This document shows, in pieces, positions 1 to 12,400 of a stretch of DNA of 64,000 bases. The stretch covers positions 10,423,396 through 10,487,395 of the forward strand of contig JBANSL010000008.1 of the NCBI GenBank assembly GCA_037127255.1, written 5' to 3'. The translations under genes were made by a program, and so were the position numbers. Source of the DNA: Persicaria tinctoria (Eukaryota > Streptophyta > Magnoliopsida > Caryophyllales > Polygonaceae). The number at the start of each line of letters is the position of its first letter. Within the stretch, counting starts at the first letter, position 1. Under the pieces are notes generated by a model. The model did not search any database and was not told the DNA's origin. It worked only from the letters and a program-made list of their open reading frames with translations.

Positions 1-188
1 TGGCAGAAGGTAACGGTTAAGGTACGACCGTATGTCCTCTCCGTTTACCAACAATCACGGTGTCCCTCTTCACCATAAAATCACGCTGTCCCCTTTTTTG
101 TCTCGTTTTTTAACCTTCCTTTTTTTTTTTTTTTGGTGTGGTTAACCGCACCACAAAAAATTTGGTGGGGCACCCAAAAAAAAATTAC

Positions 189-491
189 ACTTCCGTGTTT
201 TAAAAACGAAAGTTGTACTATATTTATTATTTATTTGTTTTTATTTTTTGGAAAATATAATACATAACTTCCGTGTTTAAAAAACGGAAGGTCAAATCAA
301 CTTTATACCTTCCGTTTTTAAAACACGGGAAAAGAAAATTACTTTTTGCTTTCCGTTTTTAAAAATTGAAAGGACAAATCTACTTTTTGCCTTTCGTTTT
401 TAAAAAACGAAAGGACAAACTACTTTTTGCCTTCCGTTTTTGAAATACGGAAGTTCAAAATAGTTTGTCTTCCGTGTTTAGAAAACGGAAG
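189..491. repeat. Left subterminal palindrome array of the MULE
   Basis: Seven imperfect palindromes of about 24 bp, each of the form CTTCCGT-GTTTAAA-ACGGAAG, occur at roughly 40-bp spacing and are separated by short spacers such as GTCAAAT. Each unit can fold on itself. An equivalent array lies just inside the opposite end. Subterminal repeats of this kind are binding sites for the transposase in CACTA and some Mutator elements; that role here is inferred. Confidence 0.75.
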
Positions 492-675
492 GGTATGCTT
501 TTATTTTAATTTTTTTTCTGTCAAAAAGGGCTATGAATATGACGAATATGCTCGATACCGTATTTTGCCCTAGTTGCGCCGAACTCCATAGAAGAATGTC
601 AAACCACGCATCCAATGGTAACGAAGGAGTCAACAATAATATTAGGTTATTTATGAACTTTTATAGTAGAATTTA

Positions 676-2635
676 ATGATAATATTGATTCAATTCATGA
701 AATTTGATTATTTTCAACTCTATTTCAATTGTTTTCAGTTTGATAGAATAAACATTGTTGGATTTGATTATTCACCTTGTTTTGCGAATAATTATTACTG
801 GAGGGATAGAAAATCGATGTTAGAATGGGCTCGACAAATTGCTTTTGTAAACAACTTTGTTCTCACAATTGTAAAATCTTTGAATAGCTCGGCAACCCGA
901 TATGGCTCAGTATATCTTGGATGTGAAAAATATGGAGAAAATAGAAATCGTAAGAAGAAAATTAGAGGTGTTGATGTACCAGTAATAGTCCCACGGGATG
1001 GAAGGTCTAAAAAAAATAATTGAAAATTTTTGTTGTATGGTTGGGAAGCCGAGAGAAATGTATGGCGGCTGAAAGTGGAGTGTGGTATGCATAACCATAA
1101 ACTGCCTCCTAGACTGCAAGGTCATCAAATGGTGGGACAATTGACGAATGAGGAGATACAACTAGTGAAAGATTTGACATTTGGAGGGGTAAAGCCAATT
1201 CCCCTTCTTGCGACATTGAAAAATACTTTCAATGAGAATTTGAGCACGAGACAGCAAATTTATAATGCAAGGGCGAGAATCAAGAAGAATGAGATGCAAA
1301 ATATGACCCCAATGCAACACCTCCACAATATGCTCGCGTATCGAAATTTCACTTTCAGTCACAGGCTTCGTCTCGATGGGTCTTTGCAAGACTTAGCATT
1401 TGCTCATAAGGATTCACTAGAGTTGTGGAAGAAATTCTCATACGTCATGGTTATGGACGCAACCTATAATACCAACAGGTAAGCTTAAGTTTTGATAATG
1501 TAGACAATATTCTAATTTTATTGTTTGTAATTGAATCATATAATTTAGAAAATGACTATAATCTAGGTACGATTTGCCGTTGTTTGAGATAGTTGGGCTA
1601 ACAAGCACTGAGATGACATTTAATGTGGGATTTGCATTCTTGGGTGATGAAACTGAAAATACATACAATTGGGTGCTGCGACAAGTGGAAGGATGGTGTC
1701 AAAATCGTCCAGGGGTGATAGTGACTGATAAGGATGCTGCTCTTATCAATGTCGTTGCTACTGTATTTGGGGATGCAAATCACATATTGTGCGAGGTTCA
1801 CATGCATCGTAACATAGAAGAAAATGCTTACAGGAAGACCCATAACCAGGAGTCTATACAGAAGGAATTTTCTTGAGATTGATATGCATTGTTCAGATCT
1901 AAGTCTAGCCAATCATTCACCCGACGTCACAAAGAGATGAAGGGTCGTTGGGGGACGCGGTGGGGTTTGATGGAGTATTTAGACCTTGTATGGGTTAGTC
2001 ATAAGGAGAAGTTGACTTGGCACTTGACCGACCGATATTTTCATCTCGACAACCGAACAACAAATAGGCACATAAATGTTATTTGTTTCATTCCTACAAA
2101 TTGCTCAATTTATGAATTATAATATGCTCCACCATGTCGTGACTAGTTTTAAGTTTATGTTTTAATTCATTAGTTATCTCTTCTGAATTTTGTTAACACT
2201 ATCATACATGCTAATTAGTAATTACTCTAGTATGTTAGGATCTAGTTTGTAGGTAACGTTCCTTGTTTGGATTATGATTTATGAACCACCGGCTCAAAAA
2301 TATAACGATCCAAGTCAAATACATGTATGGATTTATGGATTGAGAGCCAAATTCAAGTTCAGTAAAGGAAGAAAGCAATTGAATGACTAAGACACCTAAT
2401 TTGTCTATTAAATATCAAATTATTTATATCTCATTAAATTTATATGCAGAGCGGAATCTACACACGCGGTATTGAAGAAACAGTTGGGTGTGAGCACTGG
2501 AAAACTTGACACTGTTGTTGAGCATATCCACAAGATGTTGATGGATCAACGTCTCCAACTTGACGTATCTTTAGAGATGTCTCGAGACAAGACATTGACG
2601 AAGATTAAGAAAATTGATATGCTCTCCTCCATGTA
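676..2635 (+). pseudogene. MULE transposase (MuDR/FAR1-type), degenerate
   Basis: Coding blocks at 676-1478, 1567-1876, about 1889-2067 and 2450-2635 read as one MULE transposase. The first block ends at a good donor (CAG|GTAAGC at 1479) and the second resumes at 1567, giving TYNTNRYDLPLFEIVGLTS across the junction. Candidate catalytic aspartates are in VMDATYNTN and in IVTDKDAAL. The later block HLDNRTTNR followed by ESTHAVLKKQLGVS is the usual C-terminal signature of plant MULE and FAR1 proteins. Damage includes a TGA at 1021 where the family often has Cys, a TGA at 1874 with loss of frame after it, and a GC rather than GT at the donor near 2068. It would have cut and pasted the surrounding element. 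No intact transposase can be read here. Confidence 0.78.
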
Positions 2636-2881
2636 TGTAATTCACCCAACTATTTAGTTCATATATTTCAATTTTGATTTGAACTACTTAGGTTAATTTT
2701 GATAGGAAGTTGAATATATATGAATTATAGTTAGTGGTAAAGCCTTAAAGACTAATTATTGATTCTTTCAGTCACAGATTTAGCTTCAGTTATCCTTTAT
2801 AATTCTAGATCTAGCTATGATAATGATGACACAATATGAGTATGTTTATTTTTCCTTAATTTATTTATCCTTTCTCTGTAG

Positions 2882-3786
2882 ATGTGGATATGGCATTATT
2901 TTCCATTCTCGCGTACATCTGTCAAGCTTAATGTGGAGGATGATGATGGTAATGTGTTGCTATTTGGGGTTGCACCCGACATTGATCGGACAAAGCTGAA
3001 GAAGGACCTTAGCAAACTGGTTATATATAGAAAGTGGCTTGATACACTAAAAGTGGATAATGTGTGCCGATGGCCATACAAGAAACTTGTTCAGAATTTA
3101 GAAGGGCCAGAATTAGTGTCATTCTACAGAGGGCTCATCGGCAATATGGGAATTTATGAGCCTTACTATCCGGACCGTGTTGTTCGCCAGTTTGGACGGG
3201 TCCAACATATACCCCTTTCACGATTCAAGCCTTATGAGGTATACAGGCCAAACAACCCACATGAGTACATTGCTGCCTATAGTGACCAATATGATTTATG
3301 GGATGATCGGGATCGCCATGAGTGTCGGTTTATAATAGATATGTGTCCATTATCTTTGGCTCCATGGGAGGTTTCTGATGATTACTTTGATTACCACATT
3401 CGACATGGTAAACCATTTCTTCTACAGAGCTCATACACATCAGATCCCCCTACACATCCCATCCCCCCCCCCCCCCCCATGATAGACCTTGAGGAGGTAA
3501 ACTTTACATTCATTCGTCAATGAATATCATATCTGTAATATTATATAAACACACAGATTAATTTTATTTGTCATTCAAACGAATGTTGATGCAGCGTCGT
3601 CAACATGCTGTAATCATGGTGCTCGAGCTACACGGGCATGGTCAAGGTGCGTCCGCAGATGAGATAGCTTTGTTGCATCGTCTCTTGATGGGTGATGATC
3701 CACTGTCGCATGTCGCCCCAGAGTGGATGCCATCCGAACATCAGCAAGTAGGACCCAACCAGCATCGTTACTACACCCAGGAGTAG
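2882..3786 (+). pseudogene. Plant mobile domain (PMD, MAIN-like) C-terminal part
   Basis: An open frame of 213 codons at 2882-3523, opening right after an acceptor-like CTGTAG, resembles the C-terminal half of the plant mobile domain. It has WIWHYFPFSR near the start, then RWPYKKL, FYRGLI, PDRVVRQFGRVQHIP and a tail with the FDYH motif. A further 72-codon block (3568-3786, ending at TAG) may be its last exon. PMD proteins include host genes such as MAIN and MAIL1 and many transposon-borne copies. The first half of the domain is not visible between 2636 and 2881, so the protein is either 5'-truncated or spliced to the transposase. A 16-C run at 3463-3478 falls inside a proline stretch and is prone to slippage. 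Family assignment is good; function is unknown. Confidence 0.7.
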
Positions 3787-4384
3787 TTTATTATGTTGAT
3801 TACTCTAAATTCATAGTTTAGTATGTAGACATATTAGTTGGATGTTGTCTGTTTTGGAATTCCTTTTGTTCAACGTCCTTATTAGAATATTTTAAAATTG
3901 CAACTCTCTATGTAAATTTTATTTTTTTTTCTTTAGTTTGTGAGCAGGTTTGTTATATCGATGAAATGATATATATGGTTTAGTATTGGCAACCGATGAG
4001 TTTAATTTATTCTAAACTCATCACGTAATAAAATCTACAAGAAAATCAAAAGCTTTGAATGTTGGTTCGCAAAATCAATAAACTTTTCTTTTGCATTCAA
4101 AGATAAGTTTTGAATTTCATTTAAAATTAAAATTTTGATCAGTTTTATATTATATTTATTTTTCTTCCTCTTTACCGTGACTTTAAGTCAGTGAAAAAAA
4201 TTAAATCCCCATTATTTTATACAACCTCAAAAATATTAAGTTTTTATTTTCTGTTTAAGCTAATTGTTTGAGAATGTATCAGTTAATCTCACATATACTT
4301 TTATACAAGTTTAACATATGTTTATTTTAACTTTATGGGTGGATTGGGTTTTTCTTTCATCTATGTTAATTTGTGTTATTTAGT
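3787..4384. other. AT-rich non-coding interior of the MULE
   Basis: After the PMD frame the sequence is AT-rich with no open frame of note. It probably holds the 3' untranslated region of the element's gene. Confidence 0.5.
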
Positions 4385-4480
4385 TTGTTGTATGTGTGAC
4401 GGATCGCCGTCTGTCGACTTGTTGGCCACTCAAGGAGTTAAACATGTCTAATCCTCAAATGCTTACCTTATAAAAAAAGA
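4385..4480 (+). repeat. LINE 3'-end relic inside the MULE
   Basis: The words GACGGATCGCCGTCTGTCGA and ACTTGTTGGCC, followed by a short A-rich tail, match the 3' ends of L1-like copies at 62.5 kb (same strand) and at 47.3 and 48.1 kb (opposite strand). Only the last 100 bp or so are recognisable. Confidence 0.5.
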
Positions 4481-4960
4481 AAAGTTTAGTTTATCAGAAT
4501 TTTGATTGAGTTTGTTTGGATCAATATATAGGTTATTGTAAAAATTATTATCAAAATTTAACTAATTGAAATTTAAGGATTTTATTATATTTTAGTTATT
4601 ATTTCTTTTCTATTATTATTTGATTTTTTTATTAATTATATTAACCAATTTTTATAAAAAAAATCAAATATTTATAAAACATTATCTTAAAGGATATCAA
4701 AATGTAACTTATACAATATATTTGATTATTTACTCTTTATTGGATAAATAAGTACAAATAATGTAACTTATGTAATAAGCAGTATGTAAAGAAGGGTACT
4801 ACTTACTATTATATGATATACTAAAATATAATTTATTAAGAAAACGCGAAGGGGGTAACCATTACAATTAATTCATTAAACTTACGTGTGTTTCCATTTT
4901 TTTTTAAAAAAAAAAGTTAAAATCAAACTCTTGTTGTCTTGTCAAAATACTTTAAAAAAA

Positions 4961-5347
4961 TGTACTCCTGTATTTAAACAACGGGAGACATAAAATAGTT
5001 GTACTCTCGTTTTTTAAACACGAGAATTATACCTACTTTTACACTCTCGTTTTTAAACAACGGAAGTTATAACTAAATCTCCACAACTTTTTTAAGGGGC
5101 CTTTAAAATTGTACTCCCGTGTTTGGAATAGGGGAGGTATAATTAAAATTGTACTTCCGTTTTTTAAATACGAAAGTACAACCCAGTTTTATAACTCTCG
5201 CTTTTTAAAAACGGAAGGCAAAAATAAAGGTTGTACTCTCGTTTTTCAAAAACGGAAGTACAACTAATATTTACAACTCCCGTGTTTAAAAAACGAAAGT
5301 TATGAATTTATCTTTGAGTTGTACTTCCGTTTTAAAGGCACGGAAGT
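4961..5347. repeat. Right subterminal palindrome array of the MULE
   Basis: Nine imperfect palindromes of the form ACTCTCGTTTTTAAA-ACGGAAGT are spaced about 40 bp apart and end just inside the right terminal repeat. They mirror the array at the left end, with more drift (CTCCCG and CTCTCG variants beside CTTCCG). Confidence 0.72.
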
Positions 5348-5490
5348 CTAACACCTTTTTGGGTGCCCCACCGAAATATTTTGCGGTGGAATTAGAGGAC
5401 GCGTTTTTTTTTTCCTAAAAGTTAAACGCCCAAAAATACCAAGAAGAAAAAAAATAGGAGTACTTTGTTGTGGAAAAACGTTACGGTACG

Positions 5491-6121
5491 ACACAAGGGT
5501 TGATCCGTTGATTTAGTCGTGTGGAACCCGGGGCGCGGAGGGGAATTGGATCCGGTGAAGTTGTATATTAACTCCATAGATAGAGTTGGGCAAATCTAAA
5601 CCGTTAAAAAAATAACCGACGGTTAAATTTGCCCCCCTCCTTCACCCCCACCCCCACCCAATTTTTTTTCCTTTTTCTTTTAATTTATTTTTTTGTGAGT
5701 GTTAAACCCAACTCCGCCCATGAATTTGATAGCCAAATTCATGGGATTCAAACCCGGGGTGGAGTATCAATGGGGTTATATTAAAAAAAAAATTAAGGTA
5801 AAATTATTCATAAAAAGGTAAAATTATTACAGTGATGGTATAATTGGTAACTAGTATGATCCCCGCGTCATGACGCGATTTTTTATAAATAAAATCTTAG
5901 TAATATGTTAAATTAATATTATAAAATAATAGTTAATGTTTAGATAATTAAATGTTTTGAATTAAACTCATTGATTGAGAAAACAATTAAAGTAATATAT
6001 ATATAGATATATGTAGATTTAGATTACTAATATTAATTTTATATTTCTTTATGTCTCCGGAGTTGTGTAATAAGAAAATGGCTCTAAACTTCAAAGGTAA
6101 ATTTTATAACAATGGTGCAAC
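5491..6121. other. Intergenic, with a 12-bp perfect hairpin
   Basis: No gene is seen. Positions 5717-5745 form a perfect hairpin, CCCATGAATTTG and its complement around a 5-base loop. The arms extend imperfectly outward (ACTCCGCC against GGGGTGGAGT), suggesting a small fold-back element. The rest is AT-rich. Confidence 0.5.
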
Positions 6122-7385
6122 TTGTTTTATGAGGGAATTGTACATACTAACCCAAAAAACGAAAAGTGTTGCAATGTTAACCCAACCCGGTTTTAAATTG
6201 GGTCAAACCGGATATTTGGTAACCTGTGTACCCGGTAGCCCGTTGCAAAGGAGAGAAGGAAGGGGATCGGAGACGGGGACAGGCGGAGGCATCTCCCTCG
6301 AGGCGAGGCACGGACGACTAGAAGGGGATCGGAGGCGGGCAAGAAAGGAGGGAGAAGGAGGGGGATCGAGGGAAGGCGCAAGCGGAAGCATCTCCCTCGA
6401 TGGTGGATTGCTCGAGGCGAGGCGCAGGCGGAGGCATCTCCTTCGATCTCTGTAGTTGATTGAAGGCAACGGGGTTAGTTCCTTCTGTTGTTGGCTATTA
6501 TCGTCGGAGATCTGTGGCTTGGAGGCGCAGGCGGCGAGTACTTCCACTCTCTCTTTCTTCAGGCGATTTCGAGCCTCGTCGAGGATAATCTCCACAATTG
6601 GCTTCCATTATGCGATTCCAGGTACAATCCTTCACCCTTCTTCTTCTCTGCTCTATCTTTCAAGCCTTTGAATTGGAATTTTTAGTTTAGGGCTAGAGAC
6701 TGAAATTTCAAATTTCGGAATTGAAATGGTTTGGTTTGAAGGAGACGAATGGGGTTTGTTGTCTTTCATGTCTGAATAAACATGTGACATGTTGATTGAT
6801 GTAGGTGTCATGTAGTAAGTGATGTTACCAAATAGAGGGTTGAGTTTGTCCGTGGGATTTTCTAGTGGGGCAGGGGGTAATGTCAAGGGTAGGAGTCAGT
6901 AAAGAGGAAGATGATGATGAAGAGTTGGGATTGGTTGGAGAAAGGTCAATGTCAGGAGTAGGAGATTCTGAAACAATACCTCATATGGAGTACTCCATGA
7001 ATGCAGCGTTCACATGAATTAGGATTTGTTACTTGTGGAATTGTGTATCATCGTCTTCTTCCATGTCCCCAGACAATACTCCCTCCATGAGTTGAGCGCT
7101 TGGTTGTTCTAGAAGGAGGGCCTGTTGCTGAATATATCAGCAAGGCTATCGATCTCACATCGTTGTAAATTTGGCTTTCCTGTGTGCTATTTGTTCTCTC
7201 ATGAGAAGTGGGAGATCTAAATGAATGAAGAAACCTTTAATATAAGTATGTTGTTGACTTGATTCATTTTAGGGTTGTGTATTATGCACTAGTGTGTTTT
7301 GTGTGCAGAGCAAATGATAATGGCCAAGGTAAATGGATAGACCCTCACATATCAAGTTTCTTTGACATAAATATTCTTCCCATGT

Positions 7386-7454
7386 AGCCTATTAGCTCAA
7401 TGGGAGAGCATTGTGGTCATACACAAAGATGTGGGTTCAATTCCCACGTAGGCT
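7386..7454 (+). tRNA. tRNA-like sequence or tRNA pseudogene
   Basis: The stretch folds as a cloverleaf: acceptor AGCCTAT against GTAGGCT, D arm GCTC/GAGC, anticodon stem TTGTG/CACAA, and T arm GTGGG-TTCAATT-CCCAC. A-box and B-box words of a type 2 Pol III promoter are present. The anticodon loop (GTCATA) is 6 rather than 7 bases and would read CAT if one base was lost. This is therefore probably a pseudogene or the head of a tRNA-derived SINE rather than a working tRNA. It lies inside the non-autonomous MULE. Confidence 0.4.
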
Positions 7455-7499
7455 TATTATTCATTAATCAACACCGACTATCAACTTATGTTTAGAACA

Positions 7500-8130
7500 A
7501 GTCAAGCTTGCTACATCACCAAATTCATGTGTCAAGTAAAAACAATTCACATGTCAAGTAAAACACATTATATGTCATGTAAATCCGGTATGAGTGACAT
7601 GTAAATTCAGTATGGGTTATGGGTTATTTTTGGTGCTGCTATCACATAATTTAGTGGCATAAGTGCTTGGATTAGCATGTTTCTTTGCTTGAGGGACTCG
7701 CAACGCAGAAGTGAGTTCATTATTAATAAAACATCAAACGAAGGCCACTTTTGTTTCTTTGCTTGGATTAGCATGTTTCTTTGCTTGGATTAGCATGTCT
7801 TCTTATTGTTGAAATTAATAAAGTTGTTGGAAGGCCACTTTAGTTTCACAGTCATTCCAGTAGAGTGAGTTCCATCAGTCGTTCGGCTTATCCCACACTT
7901 GAAATGTAGGAAGAGGAAGATTTTTGTTGCCCAACAAAAGCCTTTTTTTTTATGTTAAAGGATATAAACTATCATGTTAATACCATTACATGTCATGTTA
8001 TTTTCATTCATTAAGGAGAAGAGGCTCGATTCGCATTACCTGTCATGTTATTCGCATTACCTGTCATGTTAAATAGTATAGCATGTCATGTTAATAGCAT
8101 CACCTGTCATGTTATTTTCTTTCATTAAGG
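7500..8130. repeat. Dispersed TGTCATGTTA word repeats
   Basis: The word TGTCATGTTA or close variants (ATGTCATGTAAA, ATGTCAAGTAAA) recurs many times, densely at 7975-8115 and again inverted near 8610-8660 as ACATGACATGAAC. It does not code. It is part of the interior of the MULE at 6131-9442. Confidence 0.6.
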
Positions 8131-9057
8131 CAAGCTTTTTCACAATCAATATTTTTTTTAAATGAAGATTATATATATAAGGCAAATAGATAAAGCACTG
8201 ATCAATCATTGCAGCGCTAGCATAAACAGCAGCTTCATCCCCACCCCTTGTCCAGTGTAACAGCAACAACATTGACAACATCAACCGTGCACAACATTGA
8301 CAACATCAACAAACTAGCAATGTTACAATGCTCAAGAATACACTGATTGATCCACCAAAAGAAATTACCATGCCAATTCAGGTGCTGAAAACACCCATTA
8401 AAAGAAAATGTGTGGTGATAGTTGCACAGTTATCTTCAATATGGAACTTGTACAGAAGTTTCACTCTTGCTATAAATATTTATGAATAAAAGATGTTATC
8501 TATATCAAGGTTCAAGGGCACTAATTGACAACCATTACAATAAAACGCAACATAGTTTGTACACATCAAAACATAGCTTTGGTACACCAGATCGATCAAA
8601 GGAAATCCTGCATACATGACATGAACTTATATTAACATGTCATTCAAATCATGGATACATGACATGAACTTTTATTAACATAGCTTTGGTAGCAATTGAA
8701 ACGAAATTGGACAAATCTGATGAGCGATTAAGTAGTACCTATAGCTTTAAGAAGGAGAACTGATGCTGGGGGAGTTTTGAGTATGAAAGTAAAGCACTAA
8801 AGCTCTTATCCTGTCATCCCAAAGCAAGAAATCAAAATTGTGACTGAAAATTGAAATCCAGGACCATCAAGAAGCAGGAATCAAAACCCTAATTTACACT
8901 ATAGAAATCAAAACCCCAAATCAACAATTTCTATCTATATATCCCTAAATTAGGTTTAATAGATGGAAAATCAGGGAGATGCCAAAACCTTAACCCTAGA
9001 ATTTTCACTTACAATCGATCAACAACTGCCTTCGACTCATAGCTGCCTCTATCGACC

Positions 9058-9180
9058 TTAGCAATTGCCTTCAATTTCGTAGGAGTCGTGCACCACTAGC
9101 CTCAAAATCTGCCAAATCTGGAGAAATTTCCTAGCGACAGGATCAACCGCAACAATGGCATTCGGGTTTGGGGCCGCCAT
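9058..9180 (-). pseudogene. Captured gene-like first exon, 40 codons, unknown family
   Basis: On the minus strand an ATG at 9180 opens a 40-codon frame that starts MAAPNPNAIVAVDPVARKF and ends in TAA at 9058. It sits in a GC-rich block just inside the right end of the non-autonomous MULE. It looks like the start of a host protein (alanine-rich beginning, conventional composition), but I do not recognise the family. It may equally be chance. No continuation is seen in the AT-rich interior to its left. Confidence 0.3.
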
Positions 9181-9451
9181 GGGAGACGAATGGGAGGAAG
9201 AAGGACCAAGATGACTGCGCTCAAGCCCTCCCGTTGAGCCCGGAGGCCTATCGCCTAGAGTCGCGAACCCCGCCTCCAACGACGGCGTCTTCCCTCATCC
9301 TTCCCTTCCTCTCTCACTGTTGCGCGCTTTTCTCTCTCCCACCGGTTGCAGCCTGTGAGAAACCGGTTACTTTGCAATTTTTTTTTTTGGGTTAACCCCT
9401 GCAATCCAACCGGATATTTAGGTTAGTTTTACAAATAACCCCTTGTTTTAT

Positions 9452-12400
9452 TGTATGAGGTAGAGTGTTGATCAGCGCCAAAAAAGCACATGAATGTAGG
9501 GTTAATGTAGCGAAAATAATGATGATATATCATATGGATATGTGGTCACACTAGATAGGATAGAATTAGAAATAAGGTTATGTTATCATCGATAAGGTGG
9601 GAGTATGTGAGTAATATCAAGGATATATATACTCCATTGGTCAAAACTTAGATAGTTTGGATATATGTACAAAGGAAAAAACCCTCTTTTCATACGTTGA
9701 CCGGTAAAGTTGATCCAATATACTATTATTGTATCGGATTATAAATATCATCGAAATATCCGATATTTAGAATATTATCCATTGTTGGGGGATCTGAGCA
9801 AAGTCCTATCTAATTACTTCACTTCAATTCTTTCTTGACCTCCTTACAATCTGAAGTAATTAGATATGACTTTTTCCTGATTTCTCAAAAAGGATATGGC
9901 AAGGATTGAAAGAGGTGAAGGAGCATCATCCAGATTAGAGATGACTAGCTAGGCTAAGACTGGGTAATGAATGTGTCTTGTCGATAATTTATTATATCCT
10001 TTTGCTTTATAATTTATATTTTATTTTTTGCATTCTCTTCTTTATTGCTTCTTTTTCATTTTTGGTTTTCCATTTCTTTCACTAGCTTGTTTACGTGTGT
10101 GTTTGTTGGTAGTATTTTAGATCACTAAAAAAACATCCGATAAATTCACCACATTTCTTGTTATTGTAAATATATTAAGATCTCCACCTCGATCTAAAGC
10201 TAATTTTCAACTCTATAAAATCTTATTAATCCAACTTAAGGGGTACTTCCAAGAGTTCCAACCTATACGAAGAACGTGTCGTAAAAGTAATTGCAAAATC
10301 CAGTTTGTTTTAATCTCCCCATAATCACCTACCGAGATGTCGGACCTTAATTAACTTTCATTCACACCCTTAAATTATGGGGTAATTGTTTACTGTAATT
10401 ATTATATTTTTTACACACTGTATTCAACTTTAATCAGAGATTAAAAATAACACGCACATAACAAATTTTGTCATCTTTATGGTGTAATTGTTATAATTAT
10501 ATATTTTTTTTGTCCCATATTTTAATTATTGTTTGCCACCAAACTATAGTCCTCTTTATGTGCAAACATGAATATGAAAATTTATTAAATTAATACCTCT
10601 TTTAAATGATCAAAAGGTATAGAAATGTTCATGTAATAATTGCAGTCAAAGGAGGCATTGGCAATGCCAATTGCCAATTAAGTACAATTGGAAATGGATA
10701 TGAAAGATGGAAAGCATTAATACATGTCATTATGAAATGAAATGGGAATATTTGACATCTTATAAACAAATTTTTTTAATGGAAGTTTATAAAAGTTGGG
10801 CTTTTTACAAAATAAAATTAGAACAAAAACGAATTATATATAATACCTATGCATCATCAATTATGTGATCACTCTCGAAAAGATTTATATCATATCCTCC
10901 TACAATGTCTAAAAAATAACTAAAATATTGAAATCGAATAAGATAGCTAAAGCATTATTAATGCACTTTACGATACATATATACCCTTCGGAGATCGAAA
11001 TGTCTATCTCTAACTTTTGATCCGAATTTATCATGTCTTCAGAAAAGTTAATAACATTGTGGGTAAACTGACCAGTCTAGAATATTTAACCTCTAATACA
11101 AACCTAAATTATCACACACGTTTATAATTTCTCATATGTAAGAATACATAAAACTACACATGAGGTATAGCAAGACATAACTATTTTCCCATATATAAAA
11201 AATAAGATACCAATCAAAAAGAGCTTGAACTACTAACTAGTATACAAAGTACCAAGAGAGTGACAAAATTTCATGATTTTGGGTTTCATACTCCCCTCCT
11301 TTTTTTCTTTATACTTTATAGTTGTATTAATTAATTTGTTGCATGCATATGGCTGGCTTCAATATATTATACTATTATTCAATGCGTTTTGATTTTGTGA
11401 GTCCAAACTCATCATGTAACAAGCCATATGCGACATTTAATCACTAGTTGTGAGTTTTTTTTTAAAATAAAAAAATTTGAGACTAATTGTGAAATTGTGA
11501 TGTCAAAGTGGTGTTTATCGCAAACCATCCTTTGCGGAAAATCATCCATAATATATAGTGGGAACTGCAAATATGTAATTATGATAAAAAGCCAATATAC
11601 TATCTAGTAACTCAGAGACTGATAAATTAACAGATGAACTAATTGTCGTGACTTGTGATACAACACAAATATAATATTAATCAAACAAGGAAAAATGACT
11701 CAAAACTCAACGAATTACACTAAAATCTTCGACCTGCATGGAAATCAAGGAAGATTCCTAGAAGACTGCGAATGTGAAGAACAAAATTTATGATCGAAGT
11801 CAAGGTTCCAAAAAGAATTTATGAACTCAACAAATGTAATTATTAAATCATGGTTTTGAAAAGAATTTAGTTAAATAGCAGATTTTTTAATCTATGAAAA
11901 TTAGTTTTTAATAGAAAACATTTAAAAAAAAAAATTATTTATACATTATCCAGCCAATCACGATGAATATAGTCCGTAAAGTGTAATGATAGACTAGAAA
12001 ACCACCATATATATATATTTGCAATGAGCCGCTCATACACATATATATTCCGTCCATATCTAATTAAATTGTGTCAAAAGTATCACATTATCCACTTTAT
12101 TGTACATTACATGATTGTATGTTTATCCGACGAGTTATGTTTGCAATGAGCCGCTCTCATTTGGACATTTCTACATGCTAGATAGAATATTGTCGTTTTT
12201 CCCGTTAAAAAAATATAAATAAACAAATAAATAAATGAAATAGCCGAAGAAAAAGCAGAACAAGGAAAGAAAATACAATATAATAAACATTGGATTAATA
12301 TGTAAATGATTGTACCCTTGACATGAGTAATATACAATTAAAGTGATTAATATAAATTTATTTTTTAAATATTTATAACTTTTTGCTTGAATGTCGGTTT

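Larger units (their letters stand above)
20..5490 (+). mobile_element. Decayed autonomous Mutator-like element (MULE) with PMD gene
   Basis: The two ends are inverted relative to each other. The left end (about 20-185) and the reverse complement of the right end (about 5340-5490) share the block GGTGGGGCACCCAAAAA (left 154-176, right 5357-5375) and weaker similarity outward. Inside each end lies an array of short palindromes, and between the arrays are transposase and plant mobile domain coding remains. Terminal repeats above 100 bp plus a MULE-type transposase place it in the Mutator superfamily. The left boundary is so close to the window edge that I could not identify a 9-bp target duplication. 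The coding region carries nonsense codons, so this copy should be unable to move by itself. Confidence 0.7.
6131..9442. mobile_element. Non-autonomous MULE with 9-bp target duplication
   Basis: The 9-bp word TTGTTTTAT stands immediately outside both ends (6122-6130 and 9443-9451). The first 100 bp or so and the reverse complement of the last 100 bp are similar: both carry ACTAACC(C/T), a TTGCAA-type word and a GTAACC word. Length is 3312 bp. There is no transposase. Just inside each end lies a GC-rich, gene-like stretch (6230-6600 and 9040-9350) pointing inward, while the middle is AT-rich. The arrangement fits a Mutator element that captured host sequence, but I do not recognise the donor gene. 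Confidence 0.72.
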
